The translations under genes and the position numbers were made by a program. From Piliocolobus tephrosceles (Eukaryota > Chordata > Mammalia > Primates > Cercopithecidae), in assembly GCF_002776525.5 (NCBI RefSeq), contig NC_045435.1, positions 121,723,071-121,787,070 on the forward strand: DNA of 64,000 bases, read 5' to 3'. Shown piece after piece: positions 1 through 10,198 of this stretch. Positions within the stretch are counted from its first letter, which is position 1. Every line of letters begins with the position of its first letter. The notes beneath the pieces were generated by a model. The model searched no databases. It was not told where the DNA came from and was given only the letters and a program-made list of their open reading frames with translations.

Positions 1-1099
1 GGGAAGAAAAGGAGGGAGAAAAAATGGTAGGGAGGTACAGATCAGAAAGAAACAAGGAAAACATTATTCACATCCAGTGAAAAATTCTAAACAGTATACA
101 ACACATGGCAACAGAATAATCATTGACTTTAGCCAGATCACAGTACGCGAGGCCAATAAATAAACATCAATTGTATTTTACTGTGGTAAAATTAAAAAAT
201 TGAAAATTGAAAGTTAAAAATACAATATGCCATAGCTTTAATGTATACGAAGTATATTGGATTAAAGACAACTTTAGCAAACTATGTGCAATGCTTAGAA
301 ACTGAAAATTTCAAAATACTACTGAGAGAAATTTAAAAATAGTTAAATATACTGTTGTTTATTAGCATGTTAAATAGCACGGAGAGATACACTATGATTA
401 TGAATATTTTCTACATCATATTTGTAATTCTGTTATAAGACTACATACGTTTCTCAAAATTCATTGAATGGTACACTTTGAAGTGGTGAGCTTGTTATAC
501 TTAAATTATTTCTTGAAAAAAATAAATTTTATTAAATAAATTTATAATTATACTTAGTTCAAATCTTGCATCACAAAACCTTCCTTCTCCTATTTCATAT
601 TTGTATTTCTCTCACACTGAGAACTGTGCTTACCAGCAATATAAATATACAGCCATGCATTTATTCAATACATACAAAGTCTCCATACCATGATCTAAAA
701 CAAATTCAATCAGAATAATCTCAAAATTTCTTTGCAGAAATTATTCTTACTAGAATATATTACATTTAGTATGTAGAATCAGAGTACTGAAATGTTATTA
801 CTTTGTAACAAGAGAATATCGTTTGTCACATTTTACTTTGTAGAACTTATTTATGACATAATATATTGCCAATTTTTGTGAATATTTAATGCATAGTTGA
901 GAAAAATATTCTATTTCAGTGTTAAAAAATTTATATTTATCTATATCAATATTTATATATCTCTTTTTCTATATATATACACACATACATATTCTCTCTA
1001 TATATATATGTAGACTATAAATAGTCATAAATATATATATGACTGACCTTGTTAGTTCAGTTATTTAGGTCTATTATATCTATGTATATATCTTCATGT
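1..1099. other. AT-rich DNA, no gene seen
   Basis: This stretch is AT-rich and has no reading frame or repeat that I can name. The only structured part is the TA/CA tract listed separately near its end. It may contain old LINE sequence decayed beyond recognition by eye. Confidence 0.5.
951..1043. repeat. Imperfect TA/CA low-complexity tract
   Basis: Short runs of TA, CA and CT dinucleotides alternate here, broken by unique bases. It is an interrupted microsatellite, probably old because no pure run exceeds about ten bases. Confidence 0.7.
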
Positions 1100-1320
1100 A
1101 TTTTGACATATCTTGGACTAAGGTTTGTATGTTATATTCTTATATTATTACTGTAGTTCTCACCTTTTCTGTTCATATCTTTCTGTTCATATCTTGTAAC
1201 TTTGATAGCTACTGCCAAATCTCCTTCCATAGGGATTATACCAGTAAATATTTCCATCATCATTATATGAAAATGCGTGTTTTAATACAATACTACATAT
1301 CATAACCATTGGAAATTTTG
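1100..1320 (-). mobile_element. Possible old L1 3' fragment, antisense
   Basis: The text around 1205-1265 (inability-to-align words such as ctgccaaat, then a stretch ending in ccatcat) resembles the antisense of the old-L1 ORF2/3' UTR boundary. The match is short and diverged, so this is a weak call. An 11-base word (ctgttcatatc) occurs twice at about 1169-1195. Confidence 0.3.
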
Positions 1321-1431
1321 TGAGTCAAATAGTTTTAAAAATTGTGTTAAGGTAGTTTAAGTTTAAATTTGAATTTTCTTATCATCTTATTGTATGTGAT
1401 TTTGAGCATTGAGAGCAATAGGAGACAAGCA

Positions 1432-1537
1432 AATACTTAGGCAGAGAGAGACAGGTCCCCAGTAAAACCCAACCTTAAAGCCAAAAACAACCTGAAGCCT
1501 GAAAGCTGAAATGCCAGTTCCAGATATAGTCCGTGAC
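1432..1537 (+). mobile_element. ERV1-type LTR, left part (split)
   Basis: The segment aligns by eye with 10739-10845 of the proviral 5' LTR described below: it shares the words aggcag, caggtcccc and gaagc, then tgccagttcc and tagtcc. The upstream half of the LTR is missing or unrecognisable, so this is a 5'-truncated copy. It continues at 2081 after an MLT2A insertion. Orientation matches the provirus. Confidence 0.7.
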
Positions 1538-2080
1538 TGTAATGGTTAATATTGAGTGTCAACTTCATTGGATTGAAGGATGTCAAGTATTGTTCCTGCA
1601 TATGTCTGTAAGAGTGTTCCCAAAGCAAATTAACATCCAAGTCCGTGAATTGGGATAGGCAGACCCACCCTCAATCTGAATGAGTACCATCTAATCAGCT
1701 GCCAGGCAGATGAAGCAGGCAGAAGAAAATGGAAAGAGAAGACTGGCTGAGTCTTCTGGGATTCATCTTTCTCCCATGCTGGATGCTTCCTTCCATCCAA
1801 CATTGGACTCCAACTTCATCACCATTTGGACTGTTGGACTTAGATCAGTGGTTTTCCAGGGGCTCTCCAGCCTTTGGCCACAGAGTGCAGACTGCACAGT
1901 CAGCTTCCTTACTTTTAAGGTTTTGGGACTTAGACTGGCTTCCTTACTCCTCAGCTTCAAAACAGCCTGTTGTGGGACTTCACTTTTTGATCCTGTGAGT
2001 CAATACTCCTTAATAAACTCCTCTTTATATATACATCTAATCTATTAGTTCTGTCCCTCTAGAGAACCCTGTCTAATAGA
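1538..2080 (+). mobile_element. MLT2A-type LTR (ERVL), solo
   Basis: It opens with tgtaatggttaatattgag and closes with the ctctagagaaccctg...taata pattern that I know from MLT2 LTRs of the ERVL family. A TATA-like/poly-A region (aataaactcctctttatat) lies near 2010. No internal ERVL sequence is attached, so it is a solo LTR. It interrupts an ERV1-type LTR, whose other copies lack it. The flanks gtgac and atggc match at 3 of 5 positions, compatible with a decayed 5-bp target duplication. Confidence 0.8.
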
Positions 2081-2827
2081 ATGGCAGACACAGAACTTCT
2101 ACCCCCATCTTACCCTTTCTTTCTCGATTGGTTCTTCTGGATGAGTTTTAACCAATTAGATGGTGTCTTTTCCAATGACCACCCATGGACCAATCAGCAC
2201 ACCCATTCTAAGCCCATAAAAACCCTGGACTCAGCCACACAGATGGCTACCCACTCTCAGATTCTCTCTCACTGTGAGAGCTTTCCTTCTGTCCCTCAAT
2301 AAAATTCTTCTCTGCCTAACTCACTCTTCAGTGTCCAGGCACCTTATTCCTCCTGGTCACAGGAGATGAACCCAGAACATGCCAAGCTGTGGGCGATGGG
2401 AATAAAGGAGAGCTATAACACTTGGCAGCCTACAGGAGAGACAGCGATAACAGCTACCACTGGCCAAGTTATGGGAGTGAAGTGCTGTGACATCTCTTGG
2501 GGGTTAAGACCTCAGGACTCTGTGAGCAAGACCTCTAACATCCCGTGGGGCTCTGTGATTGCTGGCATCCCCAAGTTTTCAGGTACCACTGAGTTCCCCT
2601 CATCTAGATGCTGGCACCCAAGTTGGAGACTGCTCACAGCACATCCAGTCCAGCCTTAGACTGAGAGCAAAGCTGGTGAGGGAAGGAAGCCAGGACATCA
2701 GCCAAGCACAACCTACTGGGTCAAGCAGGCAGAAGAAGACTAGTGGGCCCCAAGCAAGGCCCAGGCTTAGGCAGCAGTGACTGCAGAGATTTCTGACTGG
2801 CAAAGTAGCCCCAGAGGAATCCTGTAA
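2081..2827 (+). mobile_element. ERV1-type LTR, right part (split)
   Basis: This continues the LTR started at 1432. It carries a CCAAT box (accaatcag, about 2189), a TATA-like cataaaaacc (about 2215) and a consensus AATAAA poly-A signal near 2298. The order matches the proviral LTRs at 10199 and 18076. Shared landmarks are agcccataaaaaccctgg, ctgtgattgctggcatc and tggcaaagt near the end. It is more diverged from those two than they are from each other, so it is an independent solo or truncated LTR of the same or a sister family. Confidence 0.75.
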
Positions 2828-3619
2828 AAACATCTCTAGTAGAGTTGTCATTTTTTCTTTTAATTTGAGTTATATCTATATTGTTAACATTTTTTTTTTT
2901 ACTGAATAGCTGATATTAATTAAATTATTTTAAACAAATATTTGGACTTTGTAAGGGTCGTATGTGTTTGTTAGTAGATGTTTTGTTATATGTTTTTGTT
3001 AGTGATAAAATAATTGGCATAGTTATATATGTCAAATAATTTTCATAGCAACTCCTCATTTTCAGAAACACTAAAATGTTAGATTTCTTATTCCAACTAA
3101 TTTTCTAACTGAAATTTACATTTTCTAAATTTCTCTTTTATGTAGAAGTACAAATATTTCAACAAAAAATATATTTGAAAATAAGTAAATTCAGTCAGGC
3201 ACCAGAATGACAGGAAAATTTACATCACTCCAATGTCTTCCAAAATGTTCCTGTCTTTAAGTCTGTGTTTTGCTTAATTGTTCTTGGTAACTTCAACTCC
3301 TTTTTCTCTACTTATTTATGTGTTTCAATTTCAGGGTAGTAATTTTGAGATATAAATAAATATAATAACTTTTAAATATTTCTTCTGGTCCTTGGGCATA
3401 GCTTGCTTTCTGTAATTATTGCTAAATTTTATTTCCAGAGTTGTCTCTACTATACTGAGACATTGAAAGTATGATTCAGGTCTCCTTTTGTCCTTAATAC
3501 CAGCAGAGTATGTGGCATCTAGTAACTGCTCAGTATTTTCTGAATAAAAAAAATGTAGGTTAAATTGAGGGGCCTAGTTTAAGTTAAATTTACTTTCCAA
3601 ATTTTCCATCTCTTTAATC
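2828..3619. other. Unassigned AT-rich DNA
   Basis: There is no gene and no recognisable repeat beyond short T-runs (about 2890). The composition is similar to the surrounding AT-rich DNA. Confidence 0.5.
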
Positions 3620-3815
3620 CTACAGTATGTCATCTAACTCGTTTTACCCAACTTTCCTCCTTGTTAAAATGAGGATGATAATTACATGTACCTTTTGCAA
3701 TTATTACATAAGAATTAAGTGTGTCAAAACATTTAAATGTTTAGAATAGTACTTCAAAGACAAAGCACACAGTGTTAGCCATCATTGTTGCCACTAGTAT
3801 TATTAAAACAAATAT
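3620..3815 (+). mobile_element. MIR SINE fragment
   Basis: The text resembles the 3' half of MIR in sense: tttcctccttgttaaaatgagg followed by gatgataatta, a gap, ttaagtgtg and a final agtgttagccatcattgttg. MIRs are mammal-wide ancient tRNA-derived SINEs. This one is heavily diverged. Confidence 0.6.
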
Positions 3816-4594
3816 TATTACATAATAAGTATTTAGTAAAATTTCTTAAGTATAGATTGATTAGGTTGAATCTTACTAGGTCAGTTTGCTTGCCAGAAAT
3901 TAACAAAAGGGCCCACAATGTAAAAGGGGAATTACTAGATCAAAGGATAAGAAGCAAATATTAAAATAAAGCAGGGATAACATAACAGCCAATAAGAAGT
4001 TATTAACCAATAACTGTACTGCCTAAAGCAAAATCTGTTTTGTTCATTCTATTATTTATATTAATGAGCTTTTTAATACCTTTATCTTTTCCTTGTAAGT
4101 TTAGACTTGTGAGTAGCTAGACCTCAGCAAACTCTGTGGATAACTATGACTTAATGACATACTATTTTTAGCATCTCTTGGAGATGCTGCAAAATTAATA
4201 ATGCCACATACATGATATAAAGAGCCTTGTCACTTTGAATTTGCTGGTTGAGCAACTTTGCCTTTAAAATGTATATAAATTGCATCGTGGTTTTTAATGA
4301 GTTGAGGTGCTTGCATTGATATTAACCCTGTAATATCATTTATGCAGAAAGAGAAGTTTTCTAAATATATTTAAAATCTTTCCTAGAACAGAATTATTTC
4401 TATGGTAAATAAATATGTCTTCAACTATCTATTCCTCTATCCATTCATGAATACACTTATCTTTTTGAGAAAGCTATATTAGATTATTAAACCCAATTAT
4501 TGTAAAATTATGAAAAATATTCTGAATTAACAAAACATAAACAATATTTCTCTTAGCAATAGTCTAGTAAGAATCATAACTCACTTTTCAATAC
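3816..4594. other. Unassigned DNA
   Basis: No open frame of note and no repeat that I can name. Several short A/T-rich words recur, but none forms a tandem array. Confidence 0.5.
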
Positions 4595-4765
4595 TGTTTT
4601 ATACTTTACAAAATGCATTTATATACATTATTGCATTAGAATTTCACAATGCTACATGAGAGAAAGAGAAGTAGCATAAATCCTATTTTAAACATGAGAA
4701 ATACAGCACACAGAAAAAATCGGAGATTTGCTCTGCGTTCCATAGCTAGCATAGGACTTGGAGTC
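4595..4765 (-). mobile_element. MIR SINE fragment, antisense
   Basis: Read on the minus strand this has the MIR core. On the plus strand one sees tttacaaaatgcatttatat, a central attttaaacatgagaaata in the position of the usual tttacagatgaggaaac, and tccatagctagcatagga in place of the usual cacacagctagtaag. The copy is diverged. Confidence 0.55.
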
Positions 4766-5010
4766 AGCTATTTTTCTATTACTACGCAAAACCTCTTTAA
4801 ACATAGAGGCAAATTTTCACACTGCTCATGCACTGATTATGCTTTCACTTAAAAGTAAATGTAATGTCATTATTACACCTCCTCAATTAAACATATCATT
4901 GAATTTATTTAATTAAATATAAATTATATTTTATGTGATTAAAAGTTCTTAACATTTAAGTGTTGTCTCAGAACAAAACCACAATAATTATAAGCATTAA
5001 TTTAGATAGT

Positions 5011-5160
5011 GTATTAGTTTTCTATTCCTATAAACAAGTTACTATGAATTTAGCAGCTTTAAGCAGCAGCTGTGTATTATCTCACAGTTTTCGTAAGTGA
5101 GAGGCTGCTATGGCATGGATGTGTTCCCTGCCCTGTGTCTCACAAAGCCAAAATAAAATT
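5011..5160 (-). mobile_element. MLT1-like LTR fragment, antisense
   Basis: The start gtattagttttctattcct with later ttatctcacagttttcgtaa resembles the reverse complement of the 3' end of MLT1 LTRs (ERVL-MaLR). Only about 150 bp are recognisable and the body of the LTR is missing. Confidence 0.5.
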
Positions 5161-6049
5161 TTAGGGAAAAGAGGCAGAAATATTCTTGTATTAAATATTA
5201 ATCATTTAACAATGGCTTTCTTTCTGTTTTCTATGTTCTTCCCTTCTGGAAATCTTGGTAGATTATATTGGATTTCCTGGGTCAATGCTTTAAATGTTCT
5301 AAGTTTCTATTTTCCATCTCTTTTTGTTGTTGTTGTTATTCTATTTTCCAGAAGCTTTGCTCAAATTGTTTTTCAAGTCTTACATGGAATTTTTTATTTC
5401 TCCATAATCATTTAAGCTCCTAAAATCTCATTCTTGTTCTCTAAATGCCCATTTTTTTGTGATAGTCTAATCCTTGTTTTTGCATGCCATGTATTTACTT
5501 TCTTTGACAGTATAAAGTAAAACTTTTGAAATTTTTTTGTGTGTCTTTCATTGTCTATATCTTTCATATTTAAGTATTTTTCATGTATGTTTTGAGATTT
5601 AAATGAAGGCCAATGCAAAATTTTATTTTCCAGGTTTAACTAGAATCTGAATATATACTACTGGTAGCTATAGTCAAATGGCATGTTGACAATATCCACT
5701 AAAACTAAACCCCAAGTTTAATTTAAGGTGTCCTACTTCTCCAATGCATCTACTGTCTCTTAATTTTACAGTAATGTTTTTATCTATGTGATTTTAAGAC
5801 TGAATTCTAAATTTTGAAGATAAATGGCATTTACAGTATGATTTTCTGAATTGTGCTTCTGATTCTTACATTTTATATAAAGAAAGCATATTTCACAGGT
5901 TTATTATCTTGATTAAAAAAGAAGCTAATTTAAAAAAACACACACATACATTAAATCAAAGCTCATGAGAATATTCATAGTACAATTTTGGCTCTATCAT
6001 GATAATAAATAAGCTACCTCAAACCTTCACCCTTGCCTTGGCCATATAA
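5161..6049. other. Unassigned DNA with short TTG run
   Basis: No gene is supported. A frame of 101 codons at 5110-5415 is mostly Phe/Leu/Ile/Ser from T-rich DNA and is not a credible protein. A (TTG)n stretch of about 15 bp lies near 5325. Confidence 0.5.
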
Positions 6050-6212
6050 TACTTATCATGTCTTTCCTTGCCCCTTGACTTCAGGTTTGAACATGTGATT
6101 GTTCTGGTGAATTCAATGCAGATGGAAGTAACAGTGTACTTGTGACTTAATAAAACTCATACGTTTCTTTTTTTTAAATTCTTTCTTATCTTCCTGCCAT
6201 CATCTTGTGAAG
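6050..6212 (+). mobile_element. MLT1-like LTR, left part (split)
   Basis: The words ttgccccttgact, gtgattgttctggtgaattc and caatgcagatggaagta match the middle of old MLT1 LTRs (usual form: cttgctttggccaatagaatg...gaagtga). It seems to be interrupted by the antisense MLT2B LTR that follows and to resume at 6819. Confidence 0.45.
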
Positions 6213-6292
6213 TGATTCTGGGTTCTCCAGAGAAACAGAAAGTAAAGGGTCAATTTCTCTCTCTCTCTCTCTCTCTTTGTGTGTGTGTGCAT

Positions 6293-6325
<33 letters not shown>

Positions 6326-6818
6326 GAGAGAGAGAGAGAGAAATAAATAGAGAAACAGAGAGAGAGAAAGACAAAGTGAGAAACAGAGATTTATTATAAG
6401 GAATTGGCTTACATGATTATGGAGGGTGAGAAGTACCAAGATCTGCATTTGGCAAGCCAGAGATCAAGGAGAGCTGATCATGTCTTTCCAGTCTGAAAGC
6501 CAGCAGGCCCAAGACCGAAGAAGAGTCAATGTTTCATTTTAGTTCAATGATAGAAAAAGACAATTGTCAGCTCAAGGAAGTCAGGCAGGAGGAGTTCCCT
6601 CTTACTTGTGGAAGAATCAGTCTTCATGTTTTAATCAGGCCTTCAACTAATTGGATTAGGCCCACACATGTTAAGGAGGGTACTCCACTGTAATTGGTTT
6701 ATGCATTTAAATGTTAATGTTCCCCACAAATACTCTCACAGACACACTCACAATGTTTGACCAAATAGTTGGCATCCCATGGCCCAGAAGTGGTTAACAC
6801 TTAAAATCAACCAGCGTG
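6213..6818 (-). mobile_element. MLT2B-type LTR (ERVL), antisense
   Basis: On the plus strand it begins tgattctgggttctccagag and runs through tttattataaggaattggct, aggccttcaactaattgg and catcccatggcccag. It ends near ttaaaatcaacca. This is the reverse complement of the MLT2B LTR pattern. The usual dinucleotide-prone stretch after the start has expanded into a CT/GT/GA microsatellite. There is no internal ERVL sequence, so it is a solo LTR. Confidence 0.8.
6256..6375. repeat. Compound CT-GT-GA microsatellite
   Basis: It consists of (CT)n, then (GT)n with an internal catgtgta interruption, then (GA)n, changing type without unique spacers. It lies inside the antisense MLT2B LTR. Reading frames across it encode only Ser/Leu and Thr/His repeats and are artefacts. 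Confidence 0.95.
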
Positions 6819-7040
6819 ACTAGATAGCTACTACCTCCATGGAATGAACTAAAGTAGACCTATTCCAGTTAAGCCCAACCAGACCCACAACTTGAAGCAG
6901 AACCACCTATCGAAGCGTAGCCTGTATCAGTAGACTTTCTGGGAATCTGCAGATTTCATGTGAATAAATAATTTGCTTGCTAAGATACTGAGTTTTGGGT
7001 GGTTGATGATGTAGCAATGGTAGACTATATAACTAATCCT
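6819..7040 (+). mobile_element. MLT1-like LTR, right part (split)
   Basis: It contains agcagaaccaccta, gtgaataaataatttgcttg and ends with gagttttgggtggttgatga then gcaatggtagactatataac. This is the typical MLT1 3' end (…gttttggggtggtttgttacgcagcaatagataac…). It forms one element with 6050-6212. Confidence 0.6.
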
Positions 7041-7289
7041 TACCTACTAGGTAACTGAACAACCATTGTTATGAGACAATCACATATAGTCATAGTAATA
7101 TATTTCATTTAAAGGTTACTACTCATATCTAAATATGCTTCTTTATTTTAAGCCTTCACCAGATTTGCTGTATTAGAAACTATACATGCATTGTTTTAGG
7201 TGGGATACTAATCTGAGTATAAACGTCAGTGTAAATCCCACAGGTGACTGCAAGCAGTGTCTTAAAATGATAACCAAAATAAACTATTA

Positions 7290-7757
7290 AAGGAATTATT
7301 TTTTTTTTCATTTTGCATGGGGCATGTCTGTGTAAGCATTTATCCTCTGTACTTGAGTTTTTAATATAATTTCCTCCTTAATTTATGTTAAATTAACCAA
7401 TTTTCTGTTCTCATACTTGTCATCACTTAATGTCTTTCTGATAAGTGTGTTATGACATCCACTTTCTAGTCTTAAGGAATCCCGATCTGCCACAAGTGCA
7501 CTTTTAAAAATATCATTTTCAAATCCTCTAATTTCTGCAGCACTAACTCTGAAGTCTACGGATATGTATGCTGTGTATTTCCAACACAGAATGTTTACTT
7601 CCTTGAAGAACATGTGATGATATTTGAATGCTACTTGAAGATTTTTTATAAATTGAAACAAATTTTCTCTTGAATAAATTACACCTAATCTCGACCAAAG
7701 ACAGTTCAAATTCTTCTTAAAAATAAAGTCAAATCTGGTGCCCGTTACATCAAACAT
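7290..7757 (-). other. Unexplained 124-codon antisense ORF with A-run
   Basis: An uninterrupted frame starts at 7757 and stops at 7383 on the minus strand (124 codons). Its product has a mixed composition with many charged residues near the C-terminus (for example DKYENRKL). That differs from the T-rich or repeat-derived frames elsewhere in the window. About 75 bases downstream on the minus strand is a run of ten A (plus-strand T-run near 7299-7308), which could be a retrocopy tail or chance. I do not recognise the product. There is no visible promoter, splice context or target-site duplication. It may be a processed-pseudogene scrap or a random ORF. Confidence 0.2.
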
Positions 7758-8115
7758 TGAAACCAGATTAGATGGCTAAATACGAATGCTGTGCCCACTA
7801 ATACTGAACCACATGATACTTGAGAAATGCCTTATATCTATTTGTTTCTTTGGCTTAATGCCAAGCGTACAGGTTTCTTACGATGACTAAATGAGACAAT
7901 ACATGTGGCAGATAATTTAGACTTGGTAAGTTATGTACCATTATACGTATTCTTTCTATTTTATTTATAGAACACCCTGTTCACATGTCGAGAGGCTACT
8001 CAATGTCAGCTTGTGCTCTCACAAGATAAGTTTTTGGTACTAAAACTGTCAAGTGGCCTCTAACTTTTAGTAGGAATTACAATAAAAATGAGAATAAATT
8101 GCCATGTGAAGAAGC

Positions 8116-8118
<3 letters not shown>

Positions 8119-8160
<42 letters not shown>
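8119..8160. repeat. (TG)n microsatellite
   Basis: About 18 uninterrupted TG units are followed by a short TATATA run. A pure run of this length is usually polymorphic. Confidence 0.95.
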
Positions 8161-8163
<3 letters not shown>

Positions 8164-8429
8164 CCTAAATAAATGATTCTGACAAGTAGATGATCATTTT
8201 TAAATTTATAATTATTAGAAATCTAGTCCAATAGAGAAATTGCTGTTAACAGTACAGTATTACAGTTTTTTAATCTCCCAAAAAAAAAGATTTATAAAAT
8301 AAATATCTATTATAAATGATATTACTGTTTTATTCTTCTAAGTGCTAAGGATAAAGGTTTTATATATAATGAGTGTATTGTACATAATAAAAATAGCATT
8401 ATGGAGAAATCACTGTTTCTAGTAGTTTG

Positions 8430-8585
8430 CTACCCACTTTACATAACAATTAATTTAAAACTCATATATCTGTTAAGACAACTATTGTTGTTATACCCAT
8501 TTTACAGGCAGAAAATATAGCGTTAAGAATTTATGTCACTTACCTAAAGTTATAAAGCTAGAAAAAGACAGAGCCAGTGTAAGAT
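8430..8585 (-). mobile_element. MIR SINE fragment, antisense
   Basis: The plus strand shows cccattttacaggcagaaaa, then cacttacctaaagttataaa and gctagaaaaagacagagcc. This is the reverse complement of the MIR core and is diverged. Confidence 0.65.
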
Positions 8586-9339
8586 AATAGGTGCAGCCCA
8601 TTTATATTCATAGTCAAATCTTAGACCTCGACATTACCCTACTCTCTTTCACAGTTGAAACTTAGACCTAGTATTCCACTTTCAGACCAAAAAATCCTGA
8701 TTTTTTAGCAGCCTCAACCATTCATATTTATTTTCCACTTCCAAATCCATGCTATTGCACCAGAAAATAGAAAACTCTATACTGCTGTACTTCTTGCTAC
8801 ATAAATCCAAGATACCCCAGTATTACTTTATGAAATGCTTGCTACCATCCTTCAACTTATTCCTAGTAAAACCCCACCTTGTTAAGAAATGGGCACTTAT
8901 CTATTTCAGGCCATTACTGATTTCCTGTTGTCTCTTACTTGACTACTACTACCACTTTCACCCCAGGAGTAAGAAATGTTTCATAATTCAAGGAAAATCA
9001 CTTTTACCATACACATCCAAATGAAACTCCTCTACTCTTCAGGCAAATCGGATTCTTTTTAATTGGTACTTAGCTCTAAATAACATTAACTTATATCCAG
9101 TTTCTCAAAATAGAATACTATAAACCACTGTTAACATATCACATTCTCTTATCTTCCATATCCATCAGCAATTCTTGAGATATTACCTTTTACAGATCTC
9201 TAGGATCCACCCTCTTTAATTCCATGTTCTCCTCTCTAGAGCAAGCAATCTCAGTCATCTATGGAGGCAATGGCAGGGCACATCTACTAACTTGTCCCTC
9301 TTTATCAACTCTTGTCCATTTCTACCATGGAAGTTGGTT
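8586..9339. other. Unassigned, pyrimidine-leaning DNA
   Basis: No gene is supported. The segment just upstream of the L2 below has a similar C/T-rich flavour and may be a further decayed part of that L2, but I cannot align it. Confidence 0.4.
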
Positions 9340-9840
9340 CAAAAAACAATTCTAATTAGGCCAAGATTCTTACTTAAAATGCTTCAAGTTTTTAATAAAA
9401 GAATTTAATAAAATCTGACATTATTCTATATTACTATTAGTTTATATGTTCTACCACATTGGTCTTCTTTCAATCACACCAGTTAACTTCAGTCTTTACC
9501 ACTGGACCTTTTAAATGTTCCTTCCTCTGTCTTAGATTCATTTTTTTCTTCATTTATCTGTTTATTTTCTATTTCTTTGCATCAAATTTTAATTTCTTCA
9601 GGAAATTTCCCTGACCCTAGTATATCTTTTCCTTATCTCATGACATTGTAAGACTTATTTTCACAGATCTTACTCTGCTGTAGTTTAACGTTATTTTGTG
9701 ATTATTTTATTAATGTCTGCCTCAACAGTTAAAGAGCTGTAAGTTCCACAAAAACAGAGATAGTTTCACATATTGAGCTTTGAAAATAGAAAGTTATTAA
9801 AAGAATATTTGTTGATTATTGGATTGACTGATATTGGTCG
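9340..9840 (+). mobile_element. L2 LINE 3' fragment
   Basis: Successive landmarks of the L2 3' region appear in order. They are cttaaaatgcttcaag, ccacattggtcttctttcaa, ttccttcctctgtct, tttccctgaccctagtat, aagagctgtaagttccac and a final gaatatttgttgattattgg. The copy is diverged and lacks upstream coding sequence. Confidence 0.75.
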
Positions 9841-10198
9841 TAGAAGATCCTTTATTCCACTCAAATTTCTTCTTTCTACACCCATCTTCTGGAATTACAG
9901 CATATTACTTCTTTACTAATTAATTTTGCTTTTGGTTTGAGATTTTTTTTGAAAAACACCACCTTCAGTCCTTAGTAACCTGTAAGTACTTCCTTCACTT
10001 AACTCTTTATCAGCAATATCTTCATATGCAGCATATAGCACATCTTCATTTGTTAGATATCAATAATATTTTGTTCACTGGATGAATAAATTAATGCATG
10101 AAGGTGAAGTTAATGGCAAGTAAAATCACAGAAGTCTCACGTGGTGAGTATAATTTACTGGGAGGGGCCTACATTGAGGATTTATCTAAAAGTGTAAG

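Noticed and set aside
5110..5415. 101-codon frame rich in Phe, Leu and Ser
   Set aside because: T-rich DNA gives such hydrophobic frames by chance. There is no homology, start context or conservation evidence.
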